Positions 8,969 through 17,759 of a DNA stretch of 64,000 bases are shown here, piece after piece. The DNA lies in the NCBI GenBank assembly GCA_943846715.1, contig OX044356.1:1302001-1366000 (forward strand). Reading direction: 5' to 3'. Every line of letters begins with the position of its first letter. Position 1 is the stretch's first letter. This DNA comes from TMED14 sp002378565. GTDB taxonomy: Bacteria > Bacteroidota > Bacteroidia > Flavobacteriales > Schleiferiaceae. A program made the position numbers and the translations under genes. A model generated the notes under the pieces. It was given only the letters and a program-made list of their open reading frames with translations. It was not told where the DNA came from and made no database searches.

Positions 8969-9468
8969 GCTTTGAATGTGTTTAAATTCTCCCACAAATC
9001 TACGTCAATTTCATCTTTGCACGCAAGAAAAAGTGCCGCAATGTGTTGATTCTTCAGTGGATGCGTCCACGATGACCACTTTTCCGCCAACGGGAGCATC
9101 ACAAAGCGTCGCTCAAGCATGCGTGGATGGGGCACCTTCAAGGTTTCACTATCCACTACCTCATTGGCAATCAGAAGGATATCTATGTCCATACTGCGAC
9201 TTTCGTAGCCTTCTACGGCAGGATTCCTGACACGTCCATGCTGGACCTCAATGGCTAAACAGGTGGCTAAAAGGGCATGGGCACTGCCTTTGAATCGCAC
9301 CTCAATGACCTGATTGAGGAAGGGTGGTCCTTCAAAGCCCCATGCCGCTGTCTGGTATACCGATCCCTGCTCAATCAAAGCCATCTCTGCTGACAATGAG
9401 CTGATCGCTGATTGAAGCAGTGCATAGGCGTCCCCCTGGTTGCTTCCCAAGAGCAACAAGGCATGCAT
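8965..9468 (-). CDS. folK: 2-amino-4-hydroxy-6-hydroxymethyldihydropteridine pyrophosphokinase
   Basis: 167 residues from the ATG at 9468 (MHALLLLGSNQGD). It transfers pyrophosphate from ATP to 6-hydroxymethyl-7,8-dihydropterin, the step before dihydropteroate synthase in folate synthesis. Family signatures are LLLGSNQGD at the start, TAAWGFEGPPFLNQV, and the metal/substrate motif SRSMDIDILLI followed by VPHPRMLERRFVMLPL. Its stop overlaps the start of the OmpA lipoprotein gene. That pairing has no obvious metabolic sense. thyA and folA, which also serve folate metabolism, are about 12 kb away. Confidence 0.95.
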   Translation of the reverse strand: MHALLLLGSNQGDAYALLQSAISSLSAEMALIEQGSVYQTAAWGFEGPPFLNQVIEVRFKGSAHALLATCLAIEVQHGRVRNPAVEGYESRSMDIDILLIANEVVDSETLKVPHPRMLERRFVMLPLAEKWSSWTHPLKNQHIAALFLACKDEIDVDLWENLNTFKA

Positions 9469-9516
9469 TGTGCCTGATGTGTGACTTAGCTTTACCATTC
9501 TAATTGCGAACTTCCG

Positions 9517-11238
9517 ATGAAAAATTTCCTTACGGCCTTTTTAGGCAGTTTTTTTGCCATTTTATTACTTGCCTTGATTGGCGTCATGGCTCTTGTTGGG
9601 GTGGCTTCGATGGCTGAGTCAAGCCAAAAGGTTGACCTTTCCGATGAGCATGTCCTGGTTATTGACCTTGAAGGTGAGTGGCAAGACAAGCCAGTTGACC
9701 CCTTGATGGCCATGGTTTCAGACTTGCTAAACAAGCCTGTGCCACAGTCCCTTGGCAACACCATGCTTGCCTTGAAAGCCGCAGCCACGGATGATCGCAT
9801 TCAGGCCATCCATCTCAAGGTTGGGTCACCCATGATGGGGTGGGCCAGTGCCAGTGAGCTCAGGGAAGCCTTGGCCTCCCTCTCGCAAAGCAAAACCATC
9901 ATAGCCACCGGCAAGGTGTATTCACAAAAAGCCTACTACATCGCTTCCGTGGCACAGGACATCTACCTCAGCCCAGCTGGCTTCATTCAGTGGCAGGGCC
10001 TGGGAAGTCAGGTGACTTATTACAAGGGCATGCTGGACAAAGTGGGCATCAAAGCCCATTTGATTCGCGGCAGCGACAACACATTCAAAAGTGCCGGTGA
10101 GCCCTTCATTCGCCAGCATATGTCTGAGGCACAGGCCCTTCAAATCAAACAACTGCAAAATGATCTCTGGTCATCCATCAATCAACCCTTAGCCAATCCT
10201 CAGTTTGAGTTAGCCGCCAACAAGCAAGCCCTTTTAACGGCAGATGATGCAGTTGCCTACGGTTTCATTCAAGCAGATCATGTCCTTTACCCGAATCAAT
10301 GGGTGATGCATGCAGACAGCAGCCTTCAGACAGCAATGGACCATAAGACCGTTAGCGCAGAGGACTACCTTCAAGCCCTTCCCTTGCCAACTGTCCGAGA
10401 TCGAGTCAGCATCCTTTACGCAGAAGGCAGCATCATGGATGGCAGCGGCAACGCTGAAATCATCAGCGATGGCGACATGGCCAAGGCCATTGACCGTTTG
10501 ATAGACAGCAAGCGAACCAAGGCCGTTGTGATCCGCGTCAACAGTGGCGGCGGTTCAGCATTGGCGTCTGATCACATCTGGTATGATGTTCAACGGTTGG
10601 CAGAGAAAGTCCCTGTGGTGGTATCTATGGGTGATGTAGCCGCATCGGGAGGCTATTACTTGGCCATGCCAGCTGATGTCGTGATGGCACAACCCATGAC
10701 CATCACTGGTTCGATAGGCATTTTTGGGTTGTTTTTTACAGCAGAAGATCTGTTGAATCAGACAATGGGCATTGAACAAGAAGTGGTTGGCAGCCATCCC
10801 TTTGCTACTTTTCCTGAGATTGACAGAACACCCACATACCTAGAACAACAGCTCTTGCAACGCCAAGTGGACCATGGTTACAACCGATTCAAGAACGTGG
10901 TGGCAGAAGGCAGGGACCTTCCAAGGTCAACCGTTGACAGCCTTGCAAGGGGACGGGTTTACAGTGGATCCTTAGCAAAGCAGCTGGACCTCATTGACCA
11001 ACATGGCGGCCTGCTTGCTGCCATAGAGACCGCTGCAAATCTGGCAGAGCTCACAGACTACCGCATCACCACCTACAAGCCCTCTAACGGCCCGCTGTCA
11101 CAATTCAGCAGCATCTTTAGCATGACCAGTCAATGGATGAATCAAGGCTTGAGTCAGCTTGCTGAATCCTTGGAAGAGTTGGAAGAGTTGGAAGCCATGC
11201 AAGGCATTCAGGCCAGATGGAACCCCATCACGTTGTAG
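9517..11238 (+). CDS. sppA: Signal peptide peptidase SppA, 67-kDa type
   Basis: 573 residues, the two-domain long form. One N-terminal membrane helix (about residues 7-30) anchors it, with the rest in the periplasm. The N-terminal domain supplies the catalytic Lys in the TGKVYSQKAYYIAS segment. The C-terminal domain supplies the nucleophile Ser in GDVAASGGYYLAMPAD, preceded by the oxyanion-forming VNSGGGSALASD. It degrades signal peptides left in the membrane after protein export. It is transcribed divergently from folK. A weak TAnnTTTG-like box (TAGCTTTA, one mismatch) is at 9487-9494. Confidence 0.95.
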   Translation: MKNFLTAFLGSFFAILLLALIGVMALVGVASMAESSQKVDLSDEHVLVIDLEGEWQDKPVDPLMAMVSDLLNKPVPQSLGNTMLALKAAATDDRIQAIHLKVGSPMMGWASASELREALASLSQSKTIIATGKVYSQKAYYIASVAQDIYLSPAGFIQWQGLGSQVTYYKGMLDKVGIKAHLIRGSDNTFKSAGEPFIRQHMSEAQALQIKQLQNDLWSSINQPLANPQFELAANKQALLTADDAVAYGFIQADHVLYPNQWVMHADSSLQTAMDHKTVSAEDYLQALPLPTVRDRVSILYAEGSIMDGSGNAEIISDGDMAKAIDRLIDSKRTKAVVIRVNSGGGSALASDHIWYDVQRLAEKVPVVVSMGDVAASGGYYLAMPADVVMAQPMTITGSIGIFGLFFTAEDLLNQTMGIEQEVVGSHPFATFPEIDRTPTYLEQQLLQRQVDHGYNRFKNVVAEGRDLPRSTVDSLARGRVYSGSLAKQLDLIDQHGGLLAAIETAANLAELTDYRITTYKPSNGPLSQFSSIFSMTSQWMNQGLSQLAESLEELEELEAMQGIQARWNPITL

Positions 11239-11278
11239 GCTAGATCTGACGCCTTGCTTATTACAATAACAACCTGGC

Positions 11279-12079
11279 TCACCAACTCATCTCAACCTCC
11301 AAGCCCTCTTGGCCCCTGACATTCCATGCCAGGCCTGACTTGAACACCAGGTACTGCCCTCTAAGGCCAATCAACTCATCCTCCAGGGTCACTGTTCCAT
11401 TGAGCTTGATCCAGTTGAGCTTGGGGAGTTGCTCCGGCATGTCATACTTGATTTGACTTTCATGGCCATCAGCCTGAATGAAATGAATGAGTTCATCGGG
11501 GACATGCTTCTTTGCGCCTTCAGTCACCTCATGCAAGCTTTGCTCTGATCGATTCCCCTGCAGCATTTTTCGCCAATGGGTCTTGTCACTGTAATGGGCT
11601 TTCAAGGCTACCTCAATCATTCCCGCCTCGTAGCGGTTGTCAGTGATGGCTAATATTTTTCCTGCACTGGCCCCCTGATCCATCCAACGATTCCAGGGTT
11701 TGTTTCCAGCCGTGACACCCACCTTAACCTGGCCTGAATCTGCCATGTACACCGTGTGGGGTTGAAGCTGAATGTCTGACTCAATCTTGAGATCCCTGTC
11801 AACTTTTCCAGTATGAGCCATGCTCTTTTCCGGGTGCAAAATGAAATCTCCAGCCATGGGGCTCTCAAAAAAACAGGGCTTGCAAAACCCCATGCGGAAC
11901 AAGGGCTCATCACGTTGTCTCTTGCAGGCCTTGCAGGTAGAGAACCCTGTTGATTTCACCTTGATGGTCTTGCCAATTAACGCATTGAGATGGACTAAAT
12001 CCTTGCCAAGGTTGAGGTATGCCTGAACTGGATCCTGCAATCCATTGGTGATTTTAGTGAGTGGGCCTTCAATGATCAT
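11279..12079 (-). CDS. DUF2797 domain protein
   Basis: 266 residues from the ATG at 12079 (MIIEGPLTKITNG). Upstream in-frame ATGs exist, but they would run into the divergent GH3 gene. The protein matches the DUF2797 family as I remember it: an N-terminal strand region, then two Cys pairs (STCKACKRQ and FCKPCFFE) that form a probable zinc site, then a central part with VKVGVT and NRYEAGMIEVALK. The biochemical role of this family is not known to me. The GIY-YIG-like character of the VKVGVT segment is only suggestive. It converges on sppA and diverges from GH3 with a 31-base gap. Confidence 0.82.
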   Translation of the reverse strand: MIIEGPLTKITNGLQDPVQAYLNLGKDLVHLNALIGKTIKVKSTGFSTCKACKRQRDEPLFRMGFCKPCFFESPMAGDFILHPEKSMAHTGKVDRDLKIESDIQLQPHTVYMADSGQVKVGVTAGNKPWNRWMDQGASAGKILAITDNRYEAGMIEVALKAHYSDKTHWRKMLQGNRSEQSLHEVTEGAKKHVPDELIHFIQADGHESQIKYDMPEQLPKLNWIKLNGTVTLEDELIGLRGQYLVFKSGLAWNVRGQEGLEVEMSW

Positions 12080-12110
12080 GATTGTATCTTGTGAGACTAA
12101 AGGTAAGCCC

Positions 12111-13625
12111 ATGCCATTCTCCCCCATCACCGATCTCATGACTTGGCGACTCAAGTCGCGCATGGAGGGTATTGACCGCATGGCATCCTTGCCCTTTGAC
12201 ATGCAGAAGAAGGTGTTTCATGAGCTGATGGCAGCCCTCTCACACACAGCCTATGGCCAGTCTTTTGGGGTGACGGGCAACATAACTTATGCCGATTACT
12301 GTGCGCAGGTCCCCTTGGTTAACTACGATAGCCTCTTGCCTTGGGTGGAGCGAACCATGAAGGGCGAGCAAGGGTTGCTGTGGCCTGGCGACATCAAATG
12401 GTTTGCAAAAAGCTCCGGCACCACAAGTACAAAAAGCAAATTCATCCCCATGAGTCGTGAATCCTTGGAGGAGTGTCACATAGCTGCTGGTGTGGATTTG
12501 GTGGCTGTCTACTTCAGTCAAGTACAATCTAGCCGCTTGCTGGATGGGTTGTCATTGAAGTTGGGCGGGTCTTCACGCTTGAACAACCTAAAAGATGGCT
12601 CATACTATGGTGACCTCTCAGCCATCATGATGCAAAACCTTCCTTTTTGGGCGAATTGGCGCTCCACCCCTCCCCTGGATATCGCCTTGATGGATGAGTG
12701 GGAAGCCAAACTGGAGAAGATGGCACAACATGTGGTCAAAGAAGATGTCACCTCACTTTTTGGGGTGCCTTCCTGGATGCTCGTTCTGATGCAACGTGCC
12801 CTTGAAATCACTGGCGCAGAACGCTTGGACGAGGTCTGGCCTCATTTGGAACTCTTTGTGCATGGCGGGGTCTCTTATGCGCCATACAAAGACCCATTCG
12901 CTGACATCCTACCTCAATCAGGCATCAACCTGATGGAGACCTACAATGCTTCTGAAGGGTTCTTTGCCATGCAAGATCAGCTGGGGGAAGAAGGCATGCT
13001 CCTGATGCTCAATCAAGGTATCTTTTACGAATTCATCCCCATGAAGGAATTTAAAGGGCGGCATTCGACATGCATTCCCCTGGAGGAGGTCAAGCTTGGC
13101 GTAACCTATGCTTTAGTCATAAGCACCAATGGCGGACTGTGGCGTTACATTCTAGGGGACAGCATCCGCTTTGTTTCACTGGCGCCCTACCGTCTGGTTG
13201 TGGTTGGCCGCACGCGGCTGTTCATCAACACCTTTGGTGAAGAGCTGATGATTGACAACGCAGAGCAGGCAATGGCCATCGCCTGTAAAGCCACTGGTGC
13301 GAGGCTCGTTGACTACAGTGCAGCCCCCGTTTTCATGAGCCAGAGCGATCAGGGTGCCCACCAATGGCTCATTGAGTTCCGTCAAGCCCCAAGTAATCTG
13401 GATAGCTTCAAGTTATCACTGGACCAAGCATTGAAAAGCTTGAACTCAGACTATGAAGCCAAGCGCTACAAGGACATGGTGCTCAAGGCTCCTGTCATCA
13501 CCGTAGCAAGGGCTGGCTGCTTTCATGACTGGCTAAAATCCAAGGGAAAACTAGGGGGACAAAACAAGGTGCCACGATTATCGCAAAATCGGGACCTCAT
13601 GGATGCGCTTCTTGCATTTGCATGA
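12111..13625 (+). CDS. GH3 auxin-responsive promoter family protein (acyl-adenylate-forming enzyme)
   Basis: 504 residues from the ATG at 12111. GH3 enzymes belong to the ANL adenylate-forming group: they activate a carboxylic acid with ATP and pass it to an amino acid. The phosphate-binding loop SSGTTSTKSKFIP (about residue 103) and the adenine-site segment YNASEGFFA (about 281) are present. So are the late motif YRLVVVGRTRLFINTFGEE and a C-terminal domain with a conserved Lys region (KSKGKLGGQNKVPRL). In plants the substrates are jasmonate and auxin; in Bacteroidota the substrate is unknown to me. The deoxynucleoside kinase gene follows 14 bases later but has its own promoter box. Confidence 0.9.
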   Translation: MPFSPITDLMTWRLKSRMEGIDRMASLPFDMQKKVFHELMAALSHTAYGQSFGVTGNITYADYCAQVPLVNYDSLLPWVERTMKGEQGLLWPGDIKWFAKSSGTTSTKSKFIPMSRESLEECHIAAGVDLVAVYFSQVQSSRLLDGLSLKLGGSSRLNNLKDGSYYGDLSAIMMQNLPFWANWRSTPPLDIALMDEWEAKLEKMAQHVVKEDVTSLFGVPSWMLVLMQRALEITGAERLDEVWPHLELFVHGGVSYAPYKDPFADILPQSGINLMETYNASEGFFAMQDQLGEEGMLLMLNQGIFYEFIPMKEFKGRHSTCIPLEEVKLGVTYALVISTNGGLWRYILGDSIRFVSLAPYRLVVVGRTRLFINTFGEELMIDNAEQAMAIACKATGARLVDYSAAPVFMSQSDQGAHQWLIEFRQAPSNLDSFKLSLDQALKSLNSDYEAKRYKDMVLKAPVITVARAGCFHDWLKSKGKLGGQNKVPRLSQNRDLMDALLAFA

Positions 13626-13627
13626 CT

Positions 13628-13635
13628 TAAATTTG
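13628..13635 (+). promoter_or_regulatory. Promoter -7 box of the deoxynucleoside kinase gene (TAAATTTG), 4 bases from the ATG
   Basis: A perfect TAnnTTTG box overlapping the end of the GH3 gene region, with only GGAC between it and the ATG at 13640. If used, the mRNA would be leaderless or nearly so. Confidence 0.6.
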
Positions 13636-13639
13636 GGAC

Positions 13640-14254
13640 ATGCATATAGCGATTGCGGGTAACATTGGCTCGGGTAAAACAACATTGACCACTCTGCTGG
13701 CAAAGCATTACAAGTGGAAACCACATTTTGAAGCGGTTGACAACAACCCCTACCTCAATGACTTCTATGAAGACATGATGCGTTGGTCATTCAACCTACA
13801 GGTCTTTTTTCTTCACAGCCGTTTTGATCAAATCCACCACATCCGTCAAGCTGGCGAAGATGTCGTTCAAGATCGAACCATTTATGAAGACGCGAAAATC
13901 TTTGCGCCAAACCTGCATGACATGGGCTTGATGTCTGCACGTGATTTCAACACCTACCAAGAACTCTTTGAATTGATGCAAGAGTTCATCAAGCCACCAG
14001 ATTTGCTAATCTACTTGCGGGCATCTGTTCCAACCCTTGTTGAGCAAATCCAAAAGCGTGGTCGTTCTTATGAAAACTCCATTCGCTTGGACTACCTGAA
14101 AAACCTCAATGAGCGCTACAACGAATGGGTCAAAGGCTATGACAAAGGCAAATTATTGATCATTGATGTGGACGGCTGCGACATCCCCGGCAACCCCGAA
14201 GATCTTGCCTCAGTCATTGAAAAGATTGATGCTCAAATCAACGGACTGTTCTAA
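13640..14254 (+). CDS. Deoxynucleoside kinase
   Basis: 204 residues. The P-loop is at the extreme N-terminus (IAGNIGSGKTTL), followed by the deoxynucleoside kinase signatures HFEAVDNNPYLNDFYED and the ERS/DRS-type motif QDRTIYEDAKIFA. The lid region RGRSYENSIRLDYLKNLNERYNEW is also present. It phosphorylates deoxynucleosides (deoxyadenosine, deoxyguanosine or deoxycytidine) with ATP for nucleotide salvage. Exact base preference cannot be read from the sequence. A nucleoside transporter and thyA lie a few kb downstream, which fits with salvage of exogenous nucleosides. Confidence 0.93.
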   Translation: MHIAIAGNIGSGKTTLTTLLAKHYKWKPHFEAVDNNPYLNDFYEDMMRWSFNLQVFFLHSRFDQIHHIRQAGEDVVQDRTIYEDAKIFAPNLHDMGLMSARDFNTYQELFELMQEFIKPPDLLIYLRASVPTLVEQIQKRGRSYENSIRLDYLKNLNERYNEWVKGYDKGKLLIIDVDGCDIPGNPEDLASVIEKIDAQINGLF

Positions 14255-14276
14255 TACCATCTTTGCATCAACGCAC

Positions 14277-14312
14277 AAAAAAACCCCGGCCTTGCGGTCG
14301 GGGTTTTTTATT
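14277..14312. terminator. Bidirectional terminator between the deoxynucleoside kinase and hppA
   Basis: CCCCGGCC and GGTCGGGG form an 8-bp stem (one G-U pair) with a TTGC loop, flanked by A-run on the left and T-run on the right. It can therefore end both converging transcripts. Confidence 0.88.
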
Positions 14313-14326
14313 GAAAAGCGTTTGGC

Positions 14327-16642
14327 CTAGCTGTGATGCGGGCATTCACTGCCTGCTTCATCGCAAGCTTCTGTGCAGACATGAGCTGCTTCTGAAGTCG
14401 CTGTCTTGTCAGCGCAACAAGCCTTGGTGCATCCTGGCTCACAAGCATGTGCTTCTTCACCAACTGCTTCACCGTGTTCATGGCCGGAATGGTCGTGGTT
14501 GGCGTGCTCGTCAACAACGCCCGTTGCATGATCCGCATGCTTGTCTTGCTCCATATTGCCTTCCACAAGGAATGGGGCAATGATCAATGCCACAATGGAT
14601 GTCAGCTTGATCAAAATATTCATGGATGGACCTGATGTGTCCTTGAAAGGGTCACCAACGGTGTCACCAGTCACAGATGCTTTGTGAGCCTCTGAACCCT
14701 TGTACTCCATTTTTCCATCAACTTCAACACCTTCTTCGAAAGACTTCTTTGCATTATCCCATGCGCCACCGGCGTTGTTCTGGAACATGCCCATCAAGAC
14801 ACCACTCACGGTGATACCTGCAAGTAGGCCACCCAAAGGCTCAGCGCCAAAAAGGAATCCAATGATGATCGGAGAAAGCAAGGCAATCGCACCTGGGGCA
14901 ACCATCTCACGGATGGAAGCCTTGGTTGAGATATCCACACATTTTTCATACTCAGGTGTCGCTGTACCTTCCATGATGCCCGGAATCTCCTTGAACTGGC
15001 GACGAACTTCTTTCACCATTTCCATGGCTGCACGGCCAACTGCCGCAATCGCCAATGAAGAGAAGATGTAAGGAATCATTGCGCCCACAAAGAGCATGGC
15101 CAAGACATCTGCCTTGAAAATGTCAATACCCTCAATGCCTACAATACCTACATAAGCAGCAAACAAGGCCAATGCCGTCAATGCAGCAGATGCAATGGCA
15201 AAGCCTTTACCTGCAGCAGCTGTTGTGTTACCAACCGCGTCCAAGTTGTCCGTGCGCTGGCGCACTTCCTTGGGAAGACCACTCATCTCTGCAATACCAC
15301 CGGCATTGTCTGCAATCGGTCCAAATGCATCAATAGCAAGTTGCATGGCCGTTGTGGCCATCATGCCTGCTGCCGCAATGGCAACACCGTAAAGTCCAGC
15401 AAAGTGGAAAGATGTGTAAATACCACCTGCCAACACAAGAATAGGTAGAACCGTGGACTCCATACCCATCGCTAGACCACCAATGATGTTGGTTGCGTGG
15501 CCTGTGCCTGATTGGTTTACAATGCTGTTGACTGGGCGGCGACCCATGGCCGTGTAGTATTCTGTAATGATGGACATCAATCCACCAACAACCAAACCGG
15601 TTAGGATTGCATAATACACACCTGCTGACGTCAAGACATAAGCGCCGCGCTTGAAGACCATCTCAGCTGGCAACACATAGTCAACCAGGAAATAAGATCC
15701 GATGGCCACCAAAACAATGGAGCCCCAGTTGCCGCGATTCAACGCTGCCTGGACAGATGCATCTTCGCTTTTGATGCTCACCAAGAAGGTGCCTACAATA
15801 GAGAAAACCAAGCCCATGGCTGCAATCAGCATTGGCAATAGAATAGGGCCTAGGCCATCAAAGTTGTCTTTAGATATCACCTCATTGCCTAAAACCATGG
15901 TTGCAAGAATCGTTGCTACATAAGAGCCAAACAGGTCAGCACCCATACCGGCAACATCACCCACATTGTCACCCACATTATCAGCGATGGTCGCTGGGTT
16001 GCGAGGATCATCTTCAGGAATACCTGCTTCAACTTTACCTACCAAGTCAGCGCCTACATCGGCGGCTTTGGTGTAGATACCTCCACCCACACGGGCGAAA
16101 AGGGCAATGGATTCTGCGCCGAGTGAGAAGCCAGCTAAGACCTCAAGGGCCTGGTGCATGTCTGTGTACATGCCTGTAAAGACGATGAACAGGATACCAA
16201 GACCCAGCACAGCCAATCCAGCAACACCCAAACCCATCACAGCACCTGCGTTGAAAGAAACGCTCAGGGCTTTAGCTAAAGATGTTCTCGCTGCTTGTGT
16301 TGTTCTAACATTTGCTTTGGTCGCGATATTCATGCCGACCCAACCAGCAAATGCGCTAAAAAAGGCACCTATCAAAAAGGCAATAGCAATGACCCAATGG
16401 CCTTCAAATGCCACCTTTTCCAGCCCTGCAGACCATGCAAGCAATGCCGCTGCAATCGCTGAAAATATTGCCATCACACGCCATTCGGCACGTAAAAAGG
16501 CCAAGGCGCCACGCGCAATATGGCCAGCAATTTCTTGCATCTTCGCATCACCTGCGTCTTGTTTGTTGACCCAAGTTGCCTTGACAATCATGACCAAAAG
16601 GCCAAAGATTCCAAGCAAGGGTGCGATCCATTGAATAGTCAT
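14327..16642 (-). CDS. hppA: Membrane-bound ion-pumping pyrophosphatase with His/Cys-rich tail
   Basis: 771 residues with about 16 membrane helices. It couples hydrolysis of pyrophosphate to H+ or Na+ export. Signatures are the catalytic loop KAADVGADLVGKVEAGIPED followed by DDPRNPATIADNVGDNVGDVAG, and the second Asp-rich set near the end (SVTGDTVGDPFKDTSGPS). The motif GNTTAA carries Ala where potassium-independent enzymes carry Lys, so this should be the K+-dependent type. Ion specificity is not decided here. The last 76 residues (about 696-771, DNA about 14330-14557) are unusual: hydrophilic, with 11 His and 7 Cys, including DHSGHEHGE and CTKACCADK. I know of no such tail in the family. 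pdhB ends 40 bases upstream on the same strand. Confidence 0.95.
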   Translation of the reverse strand: MTIQWIAPLLGIFGLLVMIVKATWVNKQDAGDAKMQEIAGHIARGALAFLRAEWRVMAIFSAIAAALLAWSAGLEKVAFEGHWVIAIAFLIGAFFSAFAGWVGMNIATKANVRTTQAARTSLAKALSVSFNAGAVMGLGVAGLAVLGLGILFIVFTGMYTDMHQALEVLAGFSLGAESIALFARVGGGIYTKAADVGADLVGKVEAGIPEDDPRNPATIADNVGDNVGDVAGMGADLFGSYVATILATMVLGNEVISKDNFDGLGPILLPMLIAAMGLVFSIVGTFLVSIKSEDASVQAALNRGNWGSIVLVAIGSYFLVDYVLPAEMVFKRGAYVLTSAGVYYAILTGLVVGGLMSIITEYYTAMGRRPVNSIVNQSGTGHATNIIGGLAMGMESTVLPILVLAGGIYTSFHFAGLYGVAIAAAGMMATTAMQLAIDAFGPIADNAGGIAEMSGLPKEVRQRTDNLDAVGNTTAAAGKGFAIASAALTALALFAAYVGIVGIEGIDIFKADVLAMLFVGAMIPYIFSSLAIAAVGRAAMEMVKEVRRQFKEIPGIMEGTATPEYEKCVDISTKASIREMVAPGAIALLSPIIIGFLFGAEPLGGLLAGITVSGVLMGMFQNNAGGAWDNAKKSFEEGVEVDGKMEYKGSEAHKASVTGDTVGDPFKDTSGPSMNILIKLTSIVALIIAPFLVEGNMEQDKHADHATGVVDEHANHDHSGHEHGEAVGEEAHACEPGCTKACCADKTATSEAAHVCTEACDEAGSECPHHS

Positions 16643-16682
16643 ATTGATAGAATTAGTGACCCGCTAGGGTCGGGGTTTTGGT

Positions 16683-17666
16683 TTATGAATTGAGGTACAT
16701 GGCATCCTTCACGGCCTTGATAACGCCATCCACACTGGGGAGGAAGGCTTCCATCAATGTTGGTGCATAGGCAGCCGGTGTGTCTGCGGTGGTGAGTCGA
16801 ACAATGGGTGCATCCAGGTGATCAAAAGCGCGCTTTTGAACCATGTAAGCAATCTCCGTTGAGATACTTCCCAAAGGCCAAGCCTCCTCCAGGCATACAA
16901 GCCTGTTGGTTTTCTTAACTGAGTCAATGACGGTGTCGTAGTCAATAGGTCGAACTGTTCTCAAGTCGATAATCTCTACATCAATGCCTTCTTTAGCCAA
17001 TGTCTCAGCTGCTTCTTGTGCCAATTTGATGATTTTTCCAAAGGATACAATGGTCACGTCTTTGCCATGGCGCTTGATATCTGCCACGCCAATAGGTAAA
17101 GTGTACTCCGCTTCAGGCACCTCCATCTTGTCAGCGTACATCTGCTCTGACTCCATGAAAATGACGGGGTCATTGTCACGAATGGCGCTTTTTAGCAGGC
17201 CTTTGGCATCATAGGGGTTGCAGGGAACAACCACCTTCAAGCCAGGGCAGTTGGCATACCATGACTCAAAAGCCTGAGAGTGGGTGGCGCCAAGTTGGCC
17301 AGCTGAGCCTGTCGGGCCACGAAAAACGATGGGGATATTGAATTGACCACCAGACATCTGGTAAAGCTTGGCTGCGTTGTTGATAATCTGATCAATGGCC
17401 ACCATGGAAAAATTGAATGTCATGAACTCCACGATGGGTCGCAGGCCATTCATGGCCGCACCAACAGAGATCCCTGTGAATCCAAGCTCTGCAATTGGGG
17501 TGTCGATGACACGCTTCGCGCCAAATTCATCCAGCATGCCTTTGGATGCTTTGTAGGCTCCATTGTACTCGGCAACTTCTTCACCACATAGGTAAATGGT
17601 CTCATCGCGACGCATTTCTTCACTCATTGCCTGAGCGACTGCTTCTCTGAATTGAATAATTGCCAT
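16683..17666 (-). CDS. pdhB: Pyruvate dehydrogenase E1 component, beta subunit
   Basis: 327 residues from the ATG at 17666 (MAIIQFREAVAQAMSEEM). A longer reading to 17693 has no family support. Conserved E1-beta features are GEEVAEYNGAYKASKGM, TPIAELGFTGISVGAAM, FRGPTGSAGQLGATHSQ and the C-terminal domain with DLRTVRPID and CLEEAWPLG. With the alpha subunit it decarboxylates pyruvate using thiamine diphosphate and acetylates the E2 lipoyl domain. The alpha subunit and E2 genes are not in this window. It is the first gene after a divergent promoter region shared with etfB and may be co-transcribed with hppA, since there is no terminator between them. Confidence 0.95.
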   Translation of the reverse strand: MAIIQFREAVAQAMSEEMRRDETIYLCGEEVAEYNGAYKASKGMLDEFGAKRVIDTPIAELGFTGISVGAAMNGLRPIVEFMTFNFSMVAIDQIINNAAKLYQMSGGQFNIPIVFRGPTGSAGQLGATHSQAFESWYANCPGLKVVVPCNPYDAKGLLKSAIRDNDPVIFMESEQMYADKMEVPEAEYTLPIGVADIKRHGKDVTIVSFGKIIKLAQEAAETLAKEGIDVEIIDLRTVRPIDYDTVIDSVKKTNRLVCLEEAWPLGSISTEIAYMVQKRAFDHLDAPIVRLTTADTPAAYAPTLMEAFLPSVDGVIKAVKDAMYLNS

Positions 17667-17690
17667 GTTATTATCTACTAATTGGGGGCG

Positions 17691-17698
17691 CAAAAATA
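17691..17698 (-). promoter_or_regulatory. Promoter -7 box of pdhB (TATTTTTG)
   Basis: A perfect TAnnTTTG box on the minus strand, 24 bases before the pdhB ATG. Confidence 0.6.
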
Positions 17699-17710
17699 AG
17701 ATATCCGCAG

Positions 17711-17718
17711 TAAATTTG
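17711..17718 (+). promoter_or_regulatory. Promoter -7 box of the etfB operon (TAAATTTG)
   Basis: A perfect TAnnTTTG box 41 bases before the etfB ATG. It lies back to back with the pdhB box, 12 bases apart, so the two promoters probably share flanking DNA. Confidence 0.55.
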
Positions 17719-17759
17719 CATCAGGTTAGAGAATTGACTCTAACAGAAAATGATTCCGC

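Noticed and set aside
16656..16680. GACCC/GGGTC hairpin between pdhB and hppA as a terminator
   Set aside because: The stem is five pairs and, read on the minus strand, is not followed by a T-run; read-through into hppA is more likely.
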